A stretch of DNA of 64,000 bases from a virus. Position 1 is the stretch's first letter, and the number at the start of each line of letters is the position of its first letter. Below are positions 40,530-48,514 of the stretch, piece by piece. The translations under genes were made by a program, and so were the position numbers. Location of the stretch: the IMG/VR virus record IMGVR_UViG_3300050821_006345, positions 62,001-126,000 of that record. The stretch is one strand, 5' to 3'. The notes beneath the pieces were generated by a model. That model was not told the origin of the DNA. It was given only the letters and a program-made list of their open reading frames with translations, and made no database searches.

Positions 40530-40787
40530 TTAGTTTCCGTTAAATGATTTTCTTGCGGCGTCCATCTTGGCCAGTGGATCAGCCAGCTCTTGCCGGATAG
40601 TTTTCAGAAACGTCCGCAGTCCGGCTTCGTGCTTCCGCATATAAGCCTCGCCAAGAGTTTCATAGAACGCTTTAATAAATGATTCATCGCCATATCCAGC
40701 CATCGCATCAAGCGCACGGGCTTCCTGCTCGTTCACGGTAAATTGAATGGCGATGTCCAGCGTTGGTTTTGCGGTTATTTTTGCCAT
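40530..40787 (-). CDS. Small helical protein, hypothetical
   Basis: 85 residues (DIAIQFTVNEQEARALDAMA), helical, between the ParB-methylase and the gene at 40792. It resembles small phage proteins that follow methyltransferases, but no family is recognised. Confidence 0.55.
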   Translation of the reverse strand: MAKITAKPTLDIAIQFTVNEQEARALDAMAGYGDESFIKAFYETLGEAYMRKHEAGLRTFLKTIRQELADPLAKMDAARKSFNGN

Positions 40788-40791
40788 AGAT

Positions 40792-41361
40792 TTATCTTTC
40801 GTTCAATTCCACTTCCACGTCCCGTCCGTTGCTCTTGGCCACGACGCGGAGAATTCTCGTCAATGACTGCTCCACGGTGTCGAAGGAGAGTGGCTCGCAT
40901 CGTCTTTGGTTTGACGAGTGGGTTGTGCCGTCAAAGCCGTCGATCCAGAGACGGACAACCATCGTCTCCTGATTCACTTCCTTCACATCCACTTCGCAGG
41001 CCGGAAAAGAAACGTCGAGGATCGGATTAAGAACCTTCATCAGGTCAGCCGGCTTCCATTCCTTGTTTAATTTGAACAGCTGACGGGGCGCGCGTTTTGA
41101 TGTATCTGGCGTGGAAACGTGGACAACGCCGTCTTTTGCCTCGCCTCTCCACACGGCCATAGCATAGAGAACTTCCAGTGCGTTGACGTTCTTTCCGCCG
41201 GAACCGACGAGCTTCGGGTAGTCAACTTCAGAACACTCAACGCAGAACAGCAGCTTGTCACGCATCTCCTCCTCGGTGATTTTCAGCTTCTTGTGGTCGC
41301 TGGAGATGGACTGGACTAGGTTTTTGAAGGCCGCGAATCTTGGTGAATCTTTATCTGCCAT
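40792..41361 (-). CDS. Hypothetical protein with KH-like GxxG motif
   Basis: 189 residues. A segment (LVGSGGKNVNALEVLYAM, about residues 50-68) resembles the GxxG loop and helix of KH RNA-binding domains, and the C-terminal half reads as alternating strands and helices. It has a TTGACA promoter upstream whose bases are largely repeated at 48.46 kb. Function unproven. Confidence 0.5.
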   Translation of the reverse strand: MADKDSPRFAAFKNLVQSISSDHKKLKITEEEMRDKLLFCVECSEVDYPKLVGSGGKNVNALEVLYAMAVWRGEAKDGVVHVSTPDTSKRAPRQLFKLNKEWKPADLMKVLNPILDVSFPACEVDVKEVNQETMVVRLWIDGFDGTTHSSNQRRCEPLSFDTVEQSLTRILRVVAKSNGRDVEVELNER

Positions 41362-41377
41362 ACGTTTGTTGGCAGTA

Positions 41378-41407
41378 ATAGTAAGCCGAGGATGTGTGGT
41401 CTGTCAA
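41378..41407 (-). promoter_or_regulatory. Promoter, TTGACAGACCACAC type
   Basis: TTGACA (41402-41407), 18 bases, TACTAT (41378-41383). GTTTGACAGACCACAC is shared exactly with the promoter at 48436-48465, so the two genes are probably co-regulated. Confidence 0.55.
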
Positions 41408-42999
41408 ACCGTTTCTGTTTCAGCGATGATTTGCTCCACCAATTCTATGCGCTTTCCGATCCAGTTCATAACCGGAACCGCCATGCTGTTGCCCAGTGCT
41501 TTATATCTTGCACCGTCCGATGACATCTTTTTGCCGATTTGAAACAACGTAAAATCATCTAAAATCCCTGAAGTCTTTCGCACTCTCGGGGAGTCAATCT
41601 TCTGACTGCGTATCCTTTCACAACTCCGTGACGGTCTGCTGCCGTTAAATTTGGCGCAACCTCATTCATTGGCTCGGTTGCATTTCCTCCGTTCTCTGGC
41701 TTCCGGCCAATCCACGTTCCGGGTATGCCAAGCGCAGGAGTGATGATTGCCTTGCCTTCATCCACCCACTGATTGCCTCCCCACTTGCATCCATCGTTAG
41801 CGTTCAGTGTGGACATTAACTCCGGAATATATGCTCCGTGCCCATCGAGTTCAGTGGTGCTTCCACCGCCTTTTCTTTCACGCAAAGTTCCTGCCACTTC
41901 TTGAATCGCCACATAGGTCTGCTGCTTCATTCCGGGTTGTGCGGCCAAGGCTCCAGATACTTTTCCTCCTATTTCACGAACCTCGTCTCTTGAATTTTGT
42001 GCGAAGGCAATGACATCGCAATTAAACGAGCCTTCATACTTGCTCATATCCCGTGTGCCAAGACAGGCCGCAACTTCGGTTGGTCTGGCCTTGATTGATT
42101 TTCCAGAGTTCTGGTCTTGAATGTTGAATGCAACCGCCACAGCCACCCCATCTACTTGGCCGGACCGGATTGTAAATGCCGGATCGCCATCATCGCCAAT
42201 TCCGCATCCTTTTTTGTCCAAATCCAATCCAGAAATAGAGGTATCTGGCTGCTGTATTGGAATGGCGATTACTGGGTCTTGGCCTCTTGTTTCTCCGGTT
42301 CTTTCAAATCCCCTGCCACTTGCTCCAATGCACGGCGCAACGTCAAAGGCAGTGTCTTGCCCCGACGCTCTGCTCGGCGGAGAATTCCAGCACAGGCTTT
42401 CGCGCTCAAGTAAAACCGCTGCGGCACGATGCCAGAGTCCTCCAATATGTCCGACAACAAACACACGGCGGCGTCTTTGGGCCACTCCGAAGTATTGAGC
42501 GTCCAGAACGCGCCACGCGACGCCATAAGCCGATGGATGTCCGGAGAGGACGCCGCTGTTTGACCATCCTTCGGCGGGAGGCTCGACCGCTTGGCCAGTG
42601 ATGAGTCCCAGAAAGCTTGCAAAGTCTTTTCCTCCGTTGCTCGAAAAGACGCCGGGCACGTTCTCCCAGACCATCCACTTGGGCCGATACTTGGCAGCAA
42701 TTGCGCCAAAGGTAAGCATGAGGTTGCCACGTGGGTCCGTCCAGTCCTTTTCGCAGTCCTGCGACGCTGAAGGATTGGCACGGGGTTCCTCCAACGAGAA
42801 CATCAATGTCTGTTTCATAATTCCAATCGTTAAATTTTGTCATGTCGCCCAGATTTGGCACCTCTGGATAATGGTGTTTTAGAACGGCACACGGAAACGG
42901 CTCGATTTCACTTACAAATTGACATTCCCAGCCAAGCGGAAGCCAAGCGGCAGAAGCGGCCTCGATACCAGAACAGACAGATGCAAATTTGAGTTTCAT
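41404..42999 (-). pseudogene. Cytosine-5 DNA methyltransferase with two frameshifts
   Basis: The true reading runs from ATG 42999 to stop 41404 across three frames. Frame 1 has KFASVCSGIEAASAAW (SAM-binding start) and GGTPCQSFSVAG (PCQ catalytic motif). An extra G near 42733-42741 shifts the frame, after which the matching frame continues DPRGNLMLTFGAIAAKYRPK and WENVPGVFSS (ENV motif). It ends early at a stop beside 41561-41564, where one missing T hides the final motif; restoring it gives LDDFT ... YKALGNSMAVPVMNW. The full enzyme would be about 530 residues. Two independent single-base changes suggest decay, or sequencing error. Confidence 0.8.
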
Positions 43000-43002
43000 A
43001 TT

Positions 43003-44475
43003 TTATCTTTGCGGCACGTCGCCCTCAAAGTTGCTACACGACTCGAAGCGGGTGCAGTTTTTGGCGAACACCAGCTTAATCCGTCCGGTCGGCCCCTGCT
43101 TGTTCTTTCCCACGTCCAGACATACGCGGTAAATCGGCGCAAACTCGTCGGCCATATCTTCAGGGTCGCGGTAAAGCAGCCATGCTTGGTTCATGTCGTA
43201 TTCAATGTCTCCGGAGCCTCTGAAGTCGCTCATCTTCGGATGCCAGTTTGCACTTGCATCTCTTGGCTTCGTGATGGCTGAAATACACACTACTGGAACA
43301 TTGGCCTCTTTTGCAAGACGTTTCACGGCGTGGGAAGCTGCTGTTGTGCGCTCGTAAATCTCACCCTTGGCTTGAAATAACTGGAGGTAGTCGAGGAAAA
43401 TAATCTTTGCACCTCTCTGAATCATCCTTCTGGCCTTGGCGTGCATAGTGAACTCGTTTAATCCTCCGGATTCGTCAATCATCAGGCAATCTTTGGCAGC
43501 GTTGATTTTAAGCATCGCCACACCCAGTTTCTGCATATCTCCCTCGGTCGGTCTGCCGCGTCTTATCTCTGCGCCGTTAACGCGGGCATCAATGCAAGCA
43601 AGACGATGAATCACAGTATCTGCCGGATCGTCCAACGAGAAGTATCCAATCGGCACTCTCTGGTTGACGGCGAGATGCGACATCATGCAAAGCGCCAACG
43701 AAGTTTTTCCCGAACTGGGACTTCCCCCGACCATAATCATCTCTTGTCCGAGCATTCCTCCAATCAGGTTGTCCAAGTCTTGAAAGCCTGTCTGGAGGCC
43801 GAAATGCTGGTTGCCATTGAACGCCGCCTCATACTGGCCGATGACCCTCTGCTGCACCGCGCGTATGTCCACAAGGTCGGCCTCGCGGCTCACTGATTCA
43901 CGGATGCCAAGAATTTCCTTTTCCACCGAATCCACCAGCTCATCCACGTCGCCCTCGTAATCATAAATGCGCCCGACCACCCCGCTGCAAGTCTGGATCA
44001 ATTTACGCAGCAGATATTTTTCCCGGATTTTTTCGAGATAATACGATAGATTTGCCGCGCTCGGCACCGCATCCTGCAACTGACTCAAGTAGGCAATCCC
44101 ACCGACCTGTTCCAATAACTGCCGGTCCTTCAAATTCTGCTGCACCGTGATGAGGTCAACCGGCATCCGCGCATTGAACATCTCCGCCAGCGTCTCGTAA
44201 ATCGTCTGGTGACGCAGATCGTAGAAAGCCGACTTGCCGTCGTCCTTTAATTTTTCGATGCACTCGCCGATGCACTGGTTTGGATCCAGCAACGCGCAGC
44301 CGAGCACGCCCATCTCCATCTGGAGGTCGTGCGGTGGCAGCCGGCCTGTAGATGATCGACCATGAGATTGTCTCTGACGCCGCGAACGGCGAGTCGCCTC
44401 GGCATCCGCCATCTGGTCTTCTGCCGCAGCTGATACTGAATCTATTTCAGGCATTAGGATTGTGTCCTTCGCCAT
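43003..44475 (-). CDS. dnaB: DnaB-like replicative helicase
   Basis: 490 residues. An N-terminal domain (about 50-150; PHDLQMEMGVLGCALLDP) precedes the RecA-like core with Walker A GGSPSSGKTSLALC (about 247-260), motif 2 KIIFLDYLQLF (about 350-360) and an Arg-finger-like segment KNKQGPTGRIKLVF. The DnaB SLEM motif is changed to SLDD. The N-terminal 45 residues are a low-complexity extension. It drives replication fork unwinding. It is transcribed after the initiator-like gene at 44454-45200, which overlaps it. Confidence 0.9.
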   Translation of the reverse strand: MAKDTILMPEIDSVSAAAEDQMADAEATRRSRRQRQSHGRSSTGRLPPHDLQMEMGVLGCALLDPNQCIGECIEKLKDDGKSAFYDLRHQTIYETLAEMFNARMPVDLITVQQNLKDRQLLEQVGGIAYLSQLQDAVPSAANLSYYLEKIREKYLLRKLIQTCSGVVGRIYDYEGDVDELVDSVEKEILGIRESVSREADLVDIRAVQQRVIGQYEAAFNGNQHFGLQTGFQDLDNLIGGMLGQEMIMVGGSPSSGKTSLALCMMSHLAVNQRVPIGYFSLDDPADTVIHRLACIDARVNGAEIRRGRPTEGDMQKLGVAMLKINAAKDCLMIDESGGLNEFTMHAKARRMIQRGAKIIFLDYLQLFQAKGEIYERTTAASHAVKRLAKEANVPVVCISAITKPRDASANWHPKMSDFRGSGDIEYDMNQAWLLYRDPEDMADEFAPIYRVCLDVGKNKQGPTGRIKLVFAKNCTRFESCSNFEGDVPQR

Positions 44476-45200
44476 TCAAAATAGGCCGACTGGTAGGTTT
44501 CAAATTCACCACCAGAAGAGAAATCACTAACTTTGGGCGGTTTGGCAAGCGTGAACTCCCGGCCAGCGGCTCTAAAAACGGCTTCTCCAGCGGCATTGGT
44601 GGGTCTGGCGGTTAAAACGCGACCAATGGCGACGTCGTGCGATTGCGACCATGCCCTAGCCCGTTCCACCTCGCCGTTCCAGTTGTTCAGCATCGTCAGC
44701 AGGTCTTTGCGGGCATAAGTCTGGCTTTGCGGTGCGGCGTAGAACTTCTCCATTGAGAGCCAGTCAGCGTCGTTGGTTGCTCTTATGGCTGGAAGAATGG
44801 CAGAGTAAGCCTTCTGCTCCTTGGGCGTCATTGGCGTCTCGGCACGTCTCCGGAACAGCTTTTCCACACGAAGCTGAAGTGTGTCTTTCTCTCCCACTGG
44901 TCGTCTGGTGATTGGCCGACGCAGATTCACTTCACGCAGTCTCGCGATCCAGTTGTTTCCGGCCAGTTTTTCCAGCACGATATACCCGCAGTCTTTCAGG
45001 CGTCGAAATGACGCATCCACCTCCGTTGGCGTTGAAATTGAATTTTCGGCCAGAACTTCCTTTGATACCGGAGTCCCGTTCACCGTCTGGGAGAGCATCA
45101 GGTAAAGCCCGCGATCCGCCCAAGAAAGCCGCGCATCCCGCATCACCTCATCGCCCACCGCCAGTCTGATTGGCTTGGGATTTTCGATGACAATGCTCAT
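44454..45200 (-). CDS. Helix-turn-helix replication initiator-like protein
   Basis: 248 residues. Residues 20-85 (RDARLSWADRGLYLMLSQTVNG ... SKEVLAEN) form a winged-helix segment of the kind seen in phage replication initiators of the DnaD/GntR-like style. The C-terminal half is charged and helical with a Trp-rich end. Its 3' end overlaps the DnaB gene start by 22 bases, so it is probably the initiator or helicase loader. Its promoter would produce an almost leaderless mRNA. Confidence 0.65.
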   Translation of the reverse strand: MSIVIENPKPIRLAVGDEVMRDARLSWADRGLYLMLSQTVNGTPVSKEVLAENSISTPTEVDASFRRLKDCGYIVLEKLAGNNWIARLREVNLRRPITRRPVGEKDTLQLRVEKLFRRRAETPMTPKEQKAYSAILPAIRATNDADWLSMEKFYAAPQSQTYARKDLLTMLNNWNGEVERARAWSQSHDVAIGRVLTARPTNAAGEAVFRAAGREFTLAKPPKVSDFSSGGEFETYQSAYFEWRRTQS

Positions 45201-45209
45201 GAGGTGGAG

Positions 45210-45238
45210 ACTTTACAAAACAAAAACGATAGCTTCAA
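45210..45238 (-). promoter_or_regulatory. Promoter of the initiator-helicase operon
   Basis: TTGAAG (45233-45238), 17 bases, TAAAGT (45210-45215), with the ATG at 45200 nine bases further on. The predicted mRNA start is within about 3 bases of the ATG. Confidence 0.5.
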
Positions 45239-45243
45239 GTTAA

Positions 45244-45280
45244 TAAAGAAAGAAAAGCCGGAGGCGATTAACCTCCGGCC
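45244..45280 (-). terminator. Rho-independent terminator
   Basis: GCCGGAGG pairs with CCTCCGGC around a 7-base loop, and on the minus strand the stem is followed by CTTTTCTTTC. It ends the transcript of the gene at 45300-45692 just before the initiator promoter. Confidence 0.75.
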
Positions 45281-45299
45281 TGAAACCAACCGAAATCAA

Positions 45300-45692
45300 T
45301 CAGTCGTGGTCGGTGTAGGAATCAACCGTCACGCCGTCCTTCTTGGCAGTCACATGGCAATGGTCGCCAAACATGGCCAGCAGGCAGTCCTCGCCGATTT
45401 CACCAAGCAGCTCCGACACCTTGTCGTATGCGGCGCGCGGCAGCTTGCCATCTTCCTCATCATCGCCACGAATGCCGTTAATTCTTATGCAGTCAGCATC
45501 GGTGTAGGCTGTGAAATAAAGCTCGTCGCCGTCATTGAAGTAGATTGTATATTGGTCGTATCCGAAGCTTTCCATTGCTGGATACTTGTCGAACAGTTCA
45601 GCGGCAGCGTCTTTGAACACGGCCTTCGCCTCCTTGGTCATCTCCTCCTTGAGATCGGCCATCTTCTTTTTGAGTTCTTGAATTTTAGTCAT
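45300..45692 (-). CDS. Acidic hypothetical protein
   Basis: 130 residues with a coiled N-terminus (TKIQELKKKMADLKEEMTKE) and an acidic C-terminal domain (DQYTIYFNDGDELYFTAYTD, later GDDEEDGK). This resembles small DNA-mimic or accessory phage proteins; no family recognised. The start overlaps the upstream stop by eight bases. Confidence 0.55.
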   Translation of the reverse strand: MTKIQELKKKMADLKEEMTKEAKAVFKDAAAELFDKYPAMESFGYDQYTIYFNDGDELYFTAYTDADCIRINGIRGDDEEDGKLPRAAYDKVSELLGEIGEDCLLAMFGDHCHVTAKKDGVTVDSYTDHD

Positions 45693-46188
45693 AGGTCACT
45701 TGTCTTGTTTTGGTTATGGTTGGTTTGTCCAGCTTCTTGAATGAAGGCGGCGGTTCGCCATTGCCGTTGTTCATCCAGTCCTTCATTTCAATCTCGGCCA
45801 GATAGTCTTGCGCCGTGGGAATGTATCGGCCACGGAAATCCTCGGAAATATGGTTTTCCGCCAAATCGCGGGTTGACACCATTTTCCCATCGCTGTTTTT
45901 GATGCACGTTCCGTGAGTTCGGCTGTTGTTCAAAAATTGAATCATTTCATCTTCAAACTCCTTCGGAAGATTGTATTTCTTGCGGAGCTTTTCAATCGTG
46001 TCAAAGTCCACGCTGAACAACTTTTCCATGACGAATGTGCCAAAAGAGTGGTGGAAAATTGCGCGATGTCTGTTATCTCCGAGCGATGCTTTTGACGAGT
46101 CCATCATCGTGTGCAACGGCTCATAATCGGAAACAACTCCGCCGTAACGCTTGACGCTGGATTGAGCGTGGATGTGTGGCTTGCTCAT
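45685..46188 (-). CDS. DUF6915-like protein
   Basis: 167 residues from the ATG at 46188. The N-terminal SKPHIHAQSSVKRYGG and HHSFGTFVMEKLFSVD are typical of DUF6915, whose function is not known. Later a RGRYIPTAQDYLAEI segment recalls a small catalytic or binding motif. Coupled to the acidic gene downstream. Confidence 0.65.
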   Translation of the reverse strand: MSKPHIHAQSSVKRYGGVVSDYEPLHTMMDSSKASLGDNRHRAIFHHSFGTFVMEKLFSVDFDTIEKLRKKYNLPKEFEDEMIQFLNNSRTHGTCIKNSDGKMVSTRDLAENHISEDFRGRYIPTAQDYLAEIEMKDWMNNGNGEPPPSFKKLDKPTITKTRQVTYD

Positions 46189-46189
46189 A

Positions 46190-46402
46190 TTAGCCAAAAG
46201 CCGATTTAATTGGAATTGAGGATGTGTTTCCGCCGTTTTCAAACTCGGCGAAGTTCAAATTCAAATACAGGTGGTCATCGTGCGGGTGAACTGTCACGGA
46301 TACTGGATTGGCCAAATAATCACTGCCTTTCGGCCTGAATTTAATCTTAACCGAATTTAGGTCGGATTCAACACCGACGATTTGAGTGTATTGCACTTTC
46401 AT
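46190..46402 (-). CDS. Small beta-rich protein, paralogue of 61122-61331
   Basis: 70 residues from the ATG at 46402. It begins MKVQYTQIVGVESD and contains KIKFRPKGSD and FAEFENGGNT, each nearly identical to the protein at 61122-61331 (YTQIVGVESD, KIKFRPQGSD, FAEFNDGGNT). The two genes lie 15 kb apart in different operons, so one was duplicated. A TTGACT promoter lies just upstream. Function unknown. Confidence 0.65.
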   Translation of the reverse strand: MKVQYTQIVGVESDLNSVKIKFRPKGSDYLANPVSVTVHPHDDHLYLNLNFAEFENGGNTSSIPIKSAFG

Positions 46403-46419
46403 ATCTTTATCATGCAAAC

Positions 46420-46448
46420 AGTCTGCGAAACCATGACCTGTTAGTCAA
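46420..46448 (-). promoter_or_regulatory. Promoter, TTGACT ... CAGACT type
   Basis: TTGACT (46443-46448), 17 bases ending TTTCG, CAGACT (46420-46425). Matches the promoter at 35723-35751 in both boxes and the flanking TTTCG. Confidence 0.5.
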
Positions 46449-46452
46449 CCGA

Positions 46453-47235
46453 TTAACTCTGGCGAATCTGAATGTCCGTCTCCTGCCAGCACCTGATTCC
46501 GGCACACTGGAAGTTCTCGCCCAAGTCGGCCTTGATCGCCAGCTTGTTCTCGACCAGCGTGAAGTAGGAAGGATGATCGGCGTAGGCCGCAGCAGCGTCG
46601 GTCACTTCGTATCGCCACGGTTTCTTGTTGATTAACCCTTGCGGTTTGGCGACCGCTGGTGTTGGCATCATTGCCACAGAGATTGCCTCTACGGCCACGT
46701 CCTCGGCTTGGTTGCGAAGGTCGATGGCCTTTTGATATTCGACTGGATGTGTTATCTCGGCTACGGCCTCGGTTGCCGGAAGGGTGGCCTCAACGGTTAT
46801 TGCTTCTTGCTTAAGTGCTTCTTCCTCGGCCTGCAATCGGCGAAGCGTCTCGGCCTTTTGCCGTTCTTCCTCGGCCACACGAATCTCTTCTCGGTCGTTG
46901 AACTCCTTCAGCTCAAGTTTTACCAGTTTAATCTTGTTTTCAATTGGCCGGTTAAACCGCGTCTCAATGTCGAGGATGTTGGCCGCGATGTCCCTGACTG
47001 GTTTGCGGATGATCTGGCCGACTTTCTCCACCTCTTTAATCAGAGCGAGACCGTGCTGGCAGGCGAGAACGGCTTTGGCCTGCTGTTCCGGAGTCCTGAC
47101 GTGAGTGGCTAGAACGGCGTCCAATGCTTCACAAATGGCTCGCTGACGCGACGGAGCGTCTGGAGCAAGCGAAACGCCGCCCCCGACGGTTGAGAGTATT
47201 AGGCCGCGAGTTCTCGCGTCTTGTTCGTTTGGCAT
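46453..47235 (-). CDS. Coiled-coil protein, hypothetical
   Basis: 260 residues. The middle (about 80-160) is a long charged coiled coil rich in Lys, Glu and Ala (EERQKAETLRRLQAEEEALK). The C-terminal 60 residues are more compact with Trp-rich strands (WRYEVTDAAAAYADHPSYFT). Such proteins in phage DNA metabolism blocks often accompany RecT/ERF annealing genes, but the family is not certain. Start context is AAGATATG, as for many genes here. Confidence 0.55.
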   Translation of the reverse strand: MPNEQDARTRGLILSTVGGGVSLAPDAPSRQRAICEALDAVLATHVRTPEQQAKAVLACQHGLALIKEVEKVGQIIRKPVRDIAANILDIETRFNRPIENKIKLVKLELKEFNDREEIRVAEEERQKAETLRRLQAEEEALKQEAITVEATLPATEAVAEITHPVEYQKAIDLRNQAEDVAVEAISVAMMPTPAVAKPQGLINKKPWRYEVTDAAAAYADHPSYFTLVENKLAIKADLGENFQCAGIRCWQETDIQIRQS

Positions 47236-47246
47236 ATCTTGGTTAG

Positions 47247-47381
47247 TTAAAATCCTTCAAACTCTGGCAGATTATCGAAGACCTCTTTGTGCATTTTGAT
47301 TTGCTCGACCACCATGTCTGGTTCGTCGCCACAGCAATCTTTGGCATCTGCCTCGTTAAGATTGTAACGATGTGATTCCAC
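47247..47381 (-). CDS. 44-residue acidic protein
   Basis: GTG at 47381, stop at 47247-47249. MESHRYNLNEADAKDCCGD and a conserved-looking NLPEFEGF end. It overlaps the preceding small gene by 26 bases. Not seen in any recognised family, but the composition is coding-like and it leaves no gap. Confidence 0.5.
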   Translation of the reverse strand: MESHRYNLNEADAKDCCGDEPDMVVEQIKMHKEVFDNLPEFEGF

Positions 47382-47484
47382 CAAGTGTTGCCTTCCACAC
47401 ATCAATCAAAGAATCGTTGTAGTGCGGACAGTTCGGATGGTGGTTTGGAATCAGAAGTTTTCCTCCGATGGCCAGAGTATTCAT
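47356..47484 (-). CDS. 43-residue zinc-like protein
   Basis: ATG at 47484: a short hydrophobic start, then PNHHPNCPHYNDSLIDVW, a His/Cys cluster common in small phage proteins. A longer frame to 47556 would cross the candidate RNA. Function unknown. Confidence 0.5.
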   Translation of the reverse strand: MNTLAIGGKLLIPNHHPNCPHYNDSLIDVWKATLGGITSLQS

Positions 47485-47536
47485 TCCGTCCTGCGCCCAA
47501 TTTTGGCTATATTTCACACATAAATTAATTATGAAA

Positions 47537-47662
47537 TTAACGAGGCTCGACATCAAGAGTTTTCACTCCCCTGAGAAGGCCGTAGGGACGTAAGCGGATA
47601 ACCTGCAAATGTTTTGACGGAAATTGCCTTCTTCCTCACACTTGCACCCCGCGCCTCGTTAA
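47537..47662 (-). ncRNA. Candidate structured RNA
   Basis: About 126 bases without a gene between the OB-fold gene and two microprotein genes. Several nested pairings are present. The ends pair perfectly over 10 bases (TTAACGAGGC at 47537 with GCCTCGTTAA at 47653). Inside, AGAAGGC (47574) pairs with GCCTTCT (47626). A GNRA-type hairpin reads GAGT-GAAA-ACTC on the minus strand (47557-47568). A fourth small hairpin is at 47594-47606. The GNRA loop favours the minus strand. It could be an unrecognised noncoding RNA or cis-regulator; no known family was recognised. Confidence 0.45.
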
Positions 47663-47665
47663 AAT

Positions 47666-48382
47666 TTAGTTTACAGACCGTTCAGGAATGTAGCCGGAGA
47701 TGTCGTTCACCGGGAGTCTTGCGCCCAGCCCCTTCTTGTTGGCCTCGATGAACAGGCACGCCGTGGTCTTCTGGAGTGTCTCTGGAGTGAACTTCTCGCC
47801 TGTCTCCTCCATCAGCTTGCCGTCGATGTAGTTCGCGGCCATTCCGCAGAGGATGTAAAGGTTGGCGATTTGGGCAATTCCACCGCGAGCCTTGGTCACG
47901 TCCTCGGCAGTCGGCAGAGTGGTTGCAGTCAGTGTCTGCGTTGATGGAAGCTGTGCCGGTGTTGGAAACGGCTGCGGAACAGTTGCTGTCGTTACAGCCG
48001 ACTGCACAATCTGGCCGGGAACGATGGTCGCGTTTTTGCCGTCAATCTTCAGAATCTTTTCCAGCTGATGGCTGCGGTAGTTTTCCTTTTCAATGACGGA
48101 AACGCCGCGTCCGGTGCGGCCAAGCATGAAGGTGACTGACTGGCCGTTAAGGTGCGCCTGATCCGGCAGATTGCCGAACGTGAGCGGGATTGAGCCGCTG
48201 GCGTCGGTCAGGGTGGCGTCTTGGAATGAATACGGCCCGTATTTGCCGGTGCCTTCATTTCTACGGCCAATATTGCTGATGGTTCCGGCGATGGAAGTCA
48301 CCTGGGTGTCTTTGGCGAGGGTTGCGAGTTGAGCGACGTTGGAAACGGTCGCAGGTGGAATTTGTGGTCTGTCGAATGGCAT
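47666..48382 (-). CDS. OB-fold protein, single-strand DNA binding-like
   Basis: 238 residues. Residues 25-115 form an OB-type beta-barrel (SIAGTISNIGRRNEGTGKYGPYSFQD ... SIPLTFGNLPDQ), the type seen in single-stranded nucleic-acid-binding and replication protein A-like modules. A Pro/Thr-rich linker and a helical C-terminus follow. It shares a TTGACAGACCACAC promoter with the gene at 40792. Likely role: ssDNA binding in replication or recombination. Confidence 0.65.
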   Translation of the reverse strand: MPFDRPQIPPATVSNVAQLATLAKDTQVTSIAGTISNIGRRNEGTGKYGPYSFQDATLTDASGSIPLTFGNLPDQAHLNGQSVTFMLGRTGRGVSVIEKENYRSHQLEKILKIDGKNATIVPGQIVQSAVTTATVPQPFPTPAQLPSTQTLTATTLPTAEDVTKARGGIAQIANLYILCGMAANYIDGKLMEETGEKFTPETLQKTTACLFIEANKKGLGARLPVNDISGYIPERSVN

Positions 48383-48435
48383 GATGTTTCTCTGGTTAAT
48401 GATTTTTGTTCTTATTCGTTATTAACGATGCCGAA

Positions 48436-48465
48436 AATTTACACCAGAGAGGTGTGGTCTGTCAA
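48436..48465 (-). promoter_or_regulatory. Promoter, TTGACAGACCACAC type
   Basis: TTGACA (48460-48465), 18 bases, TAAATT (48436-48441), about 50 bases before the OB-fold start. The 16 bases GTTTGACAGACCACAC are identical to those at 41.4 kb. Confidence 0.55.
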
Positions 48466-48514
48466 ACGGAAACTAATCGTTGTCCGCAAGTGTCACAAAC
48501 GAAGGCGGTTGGAG

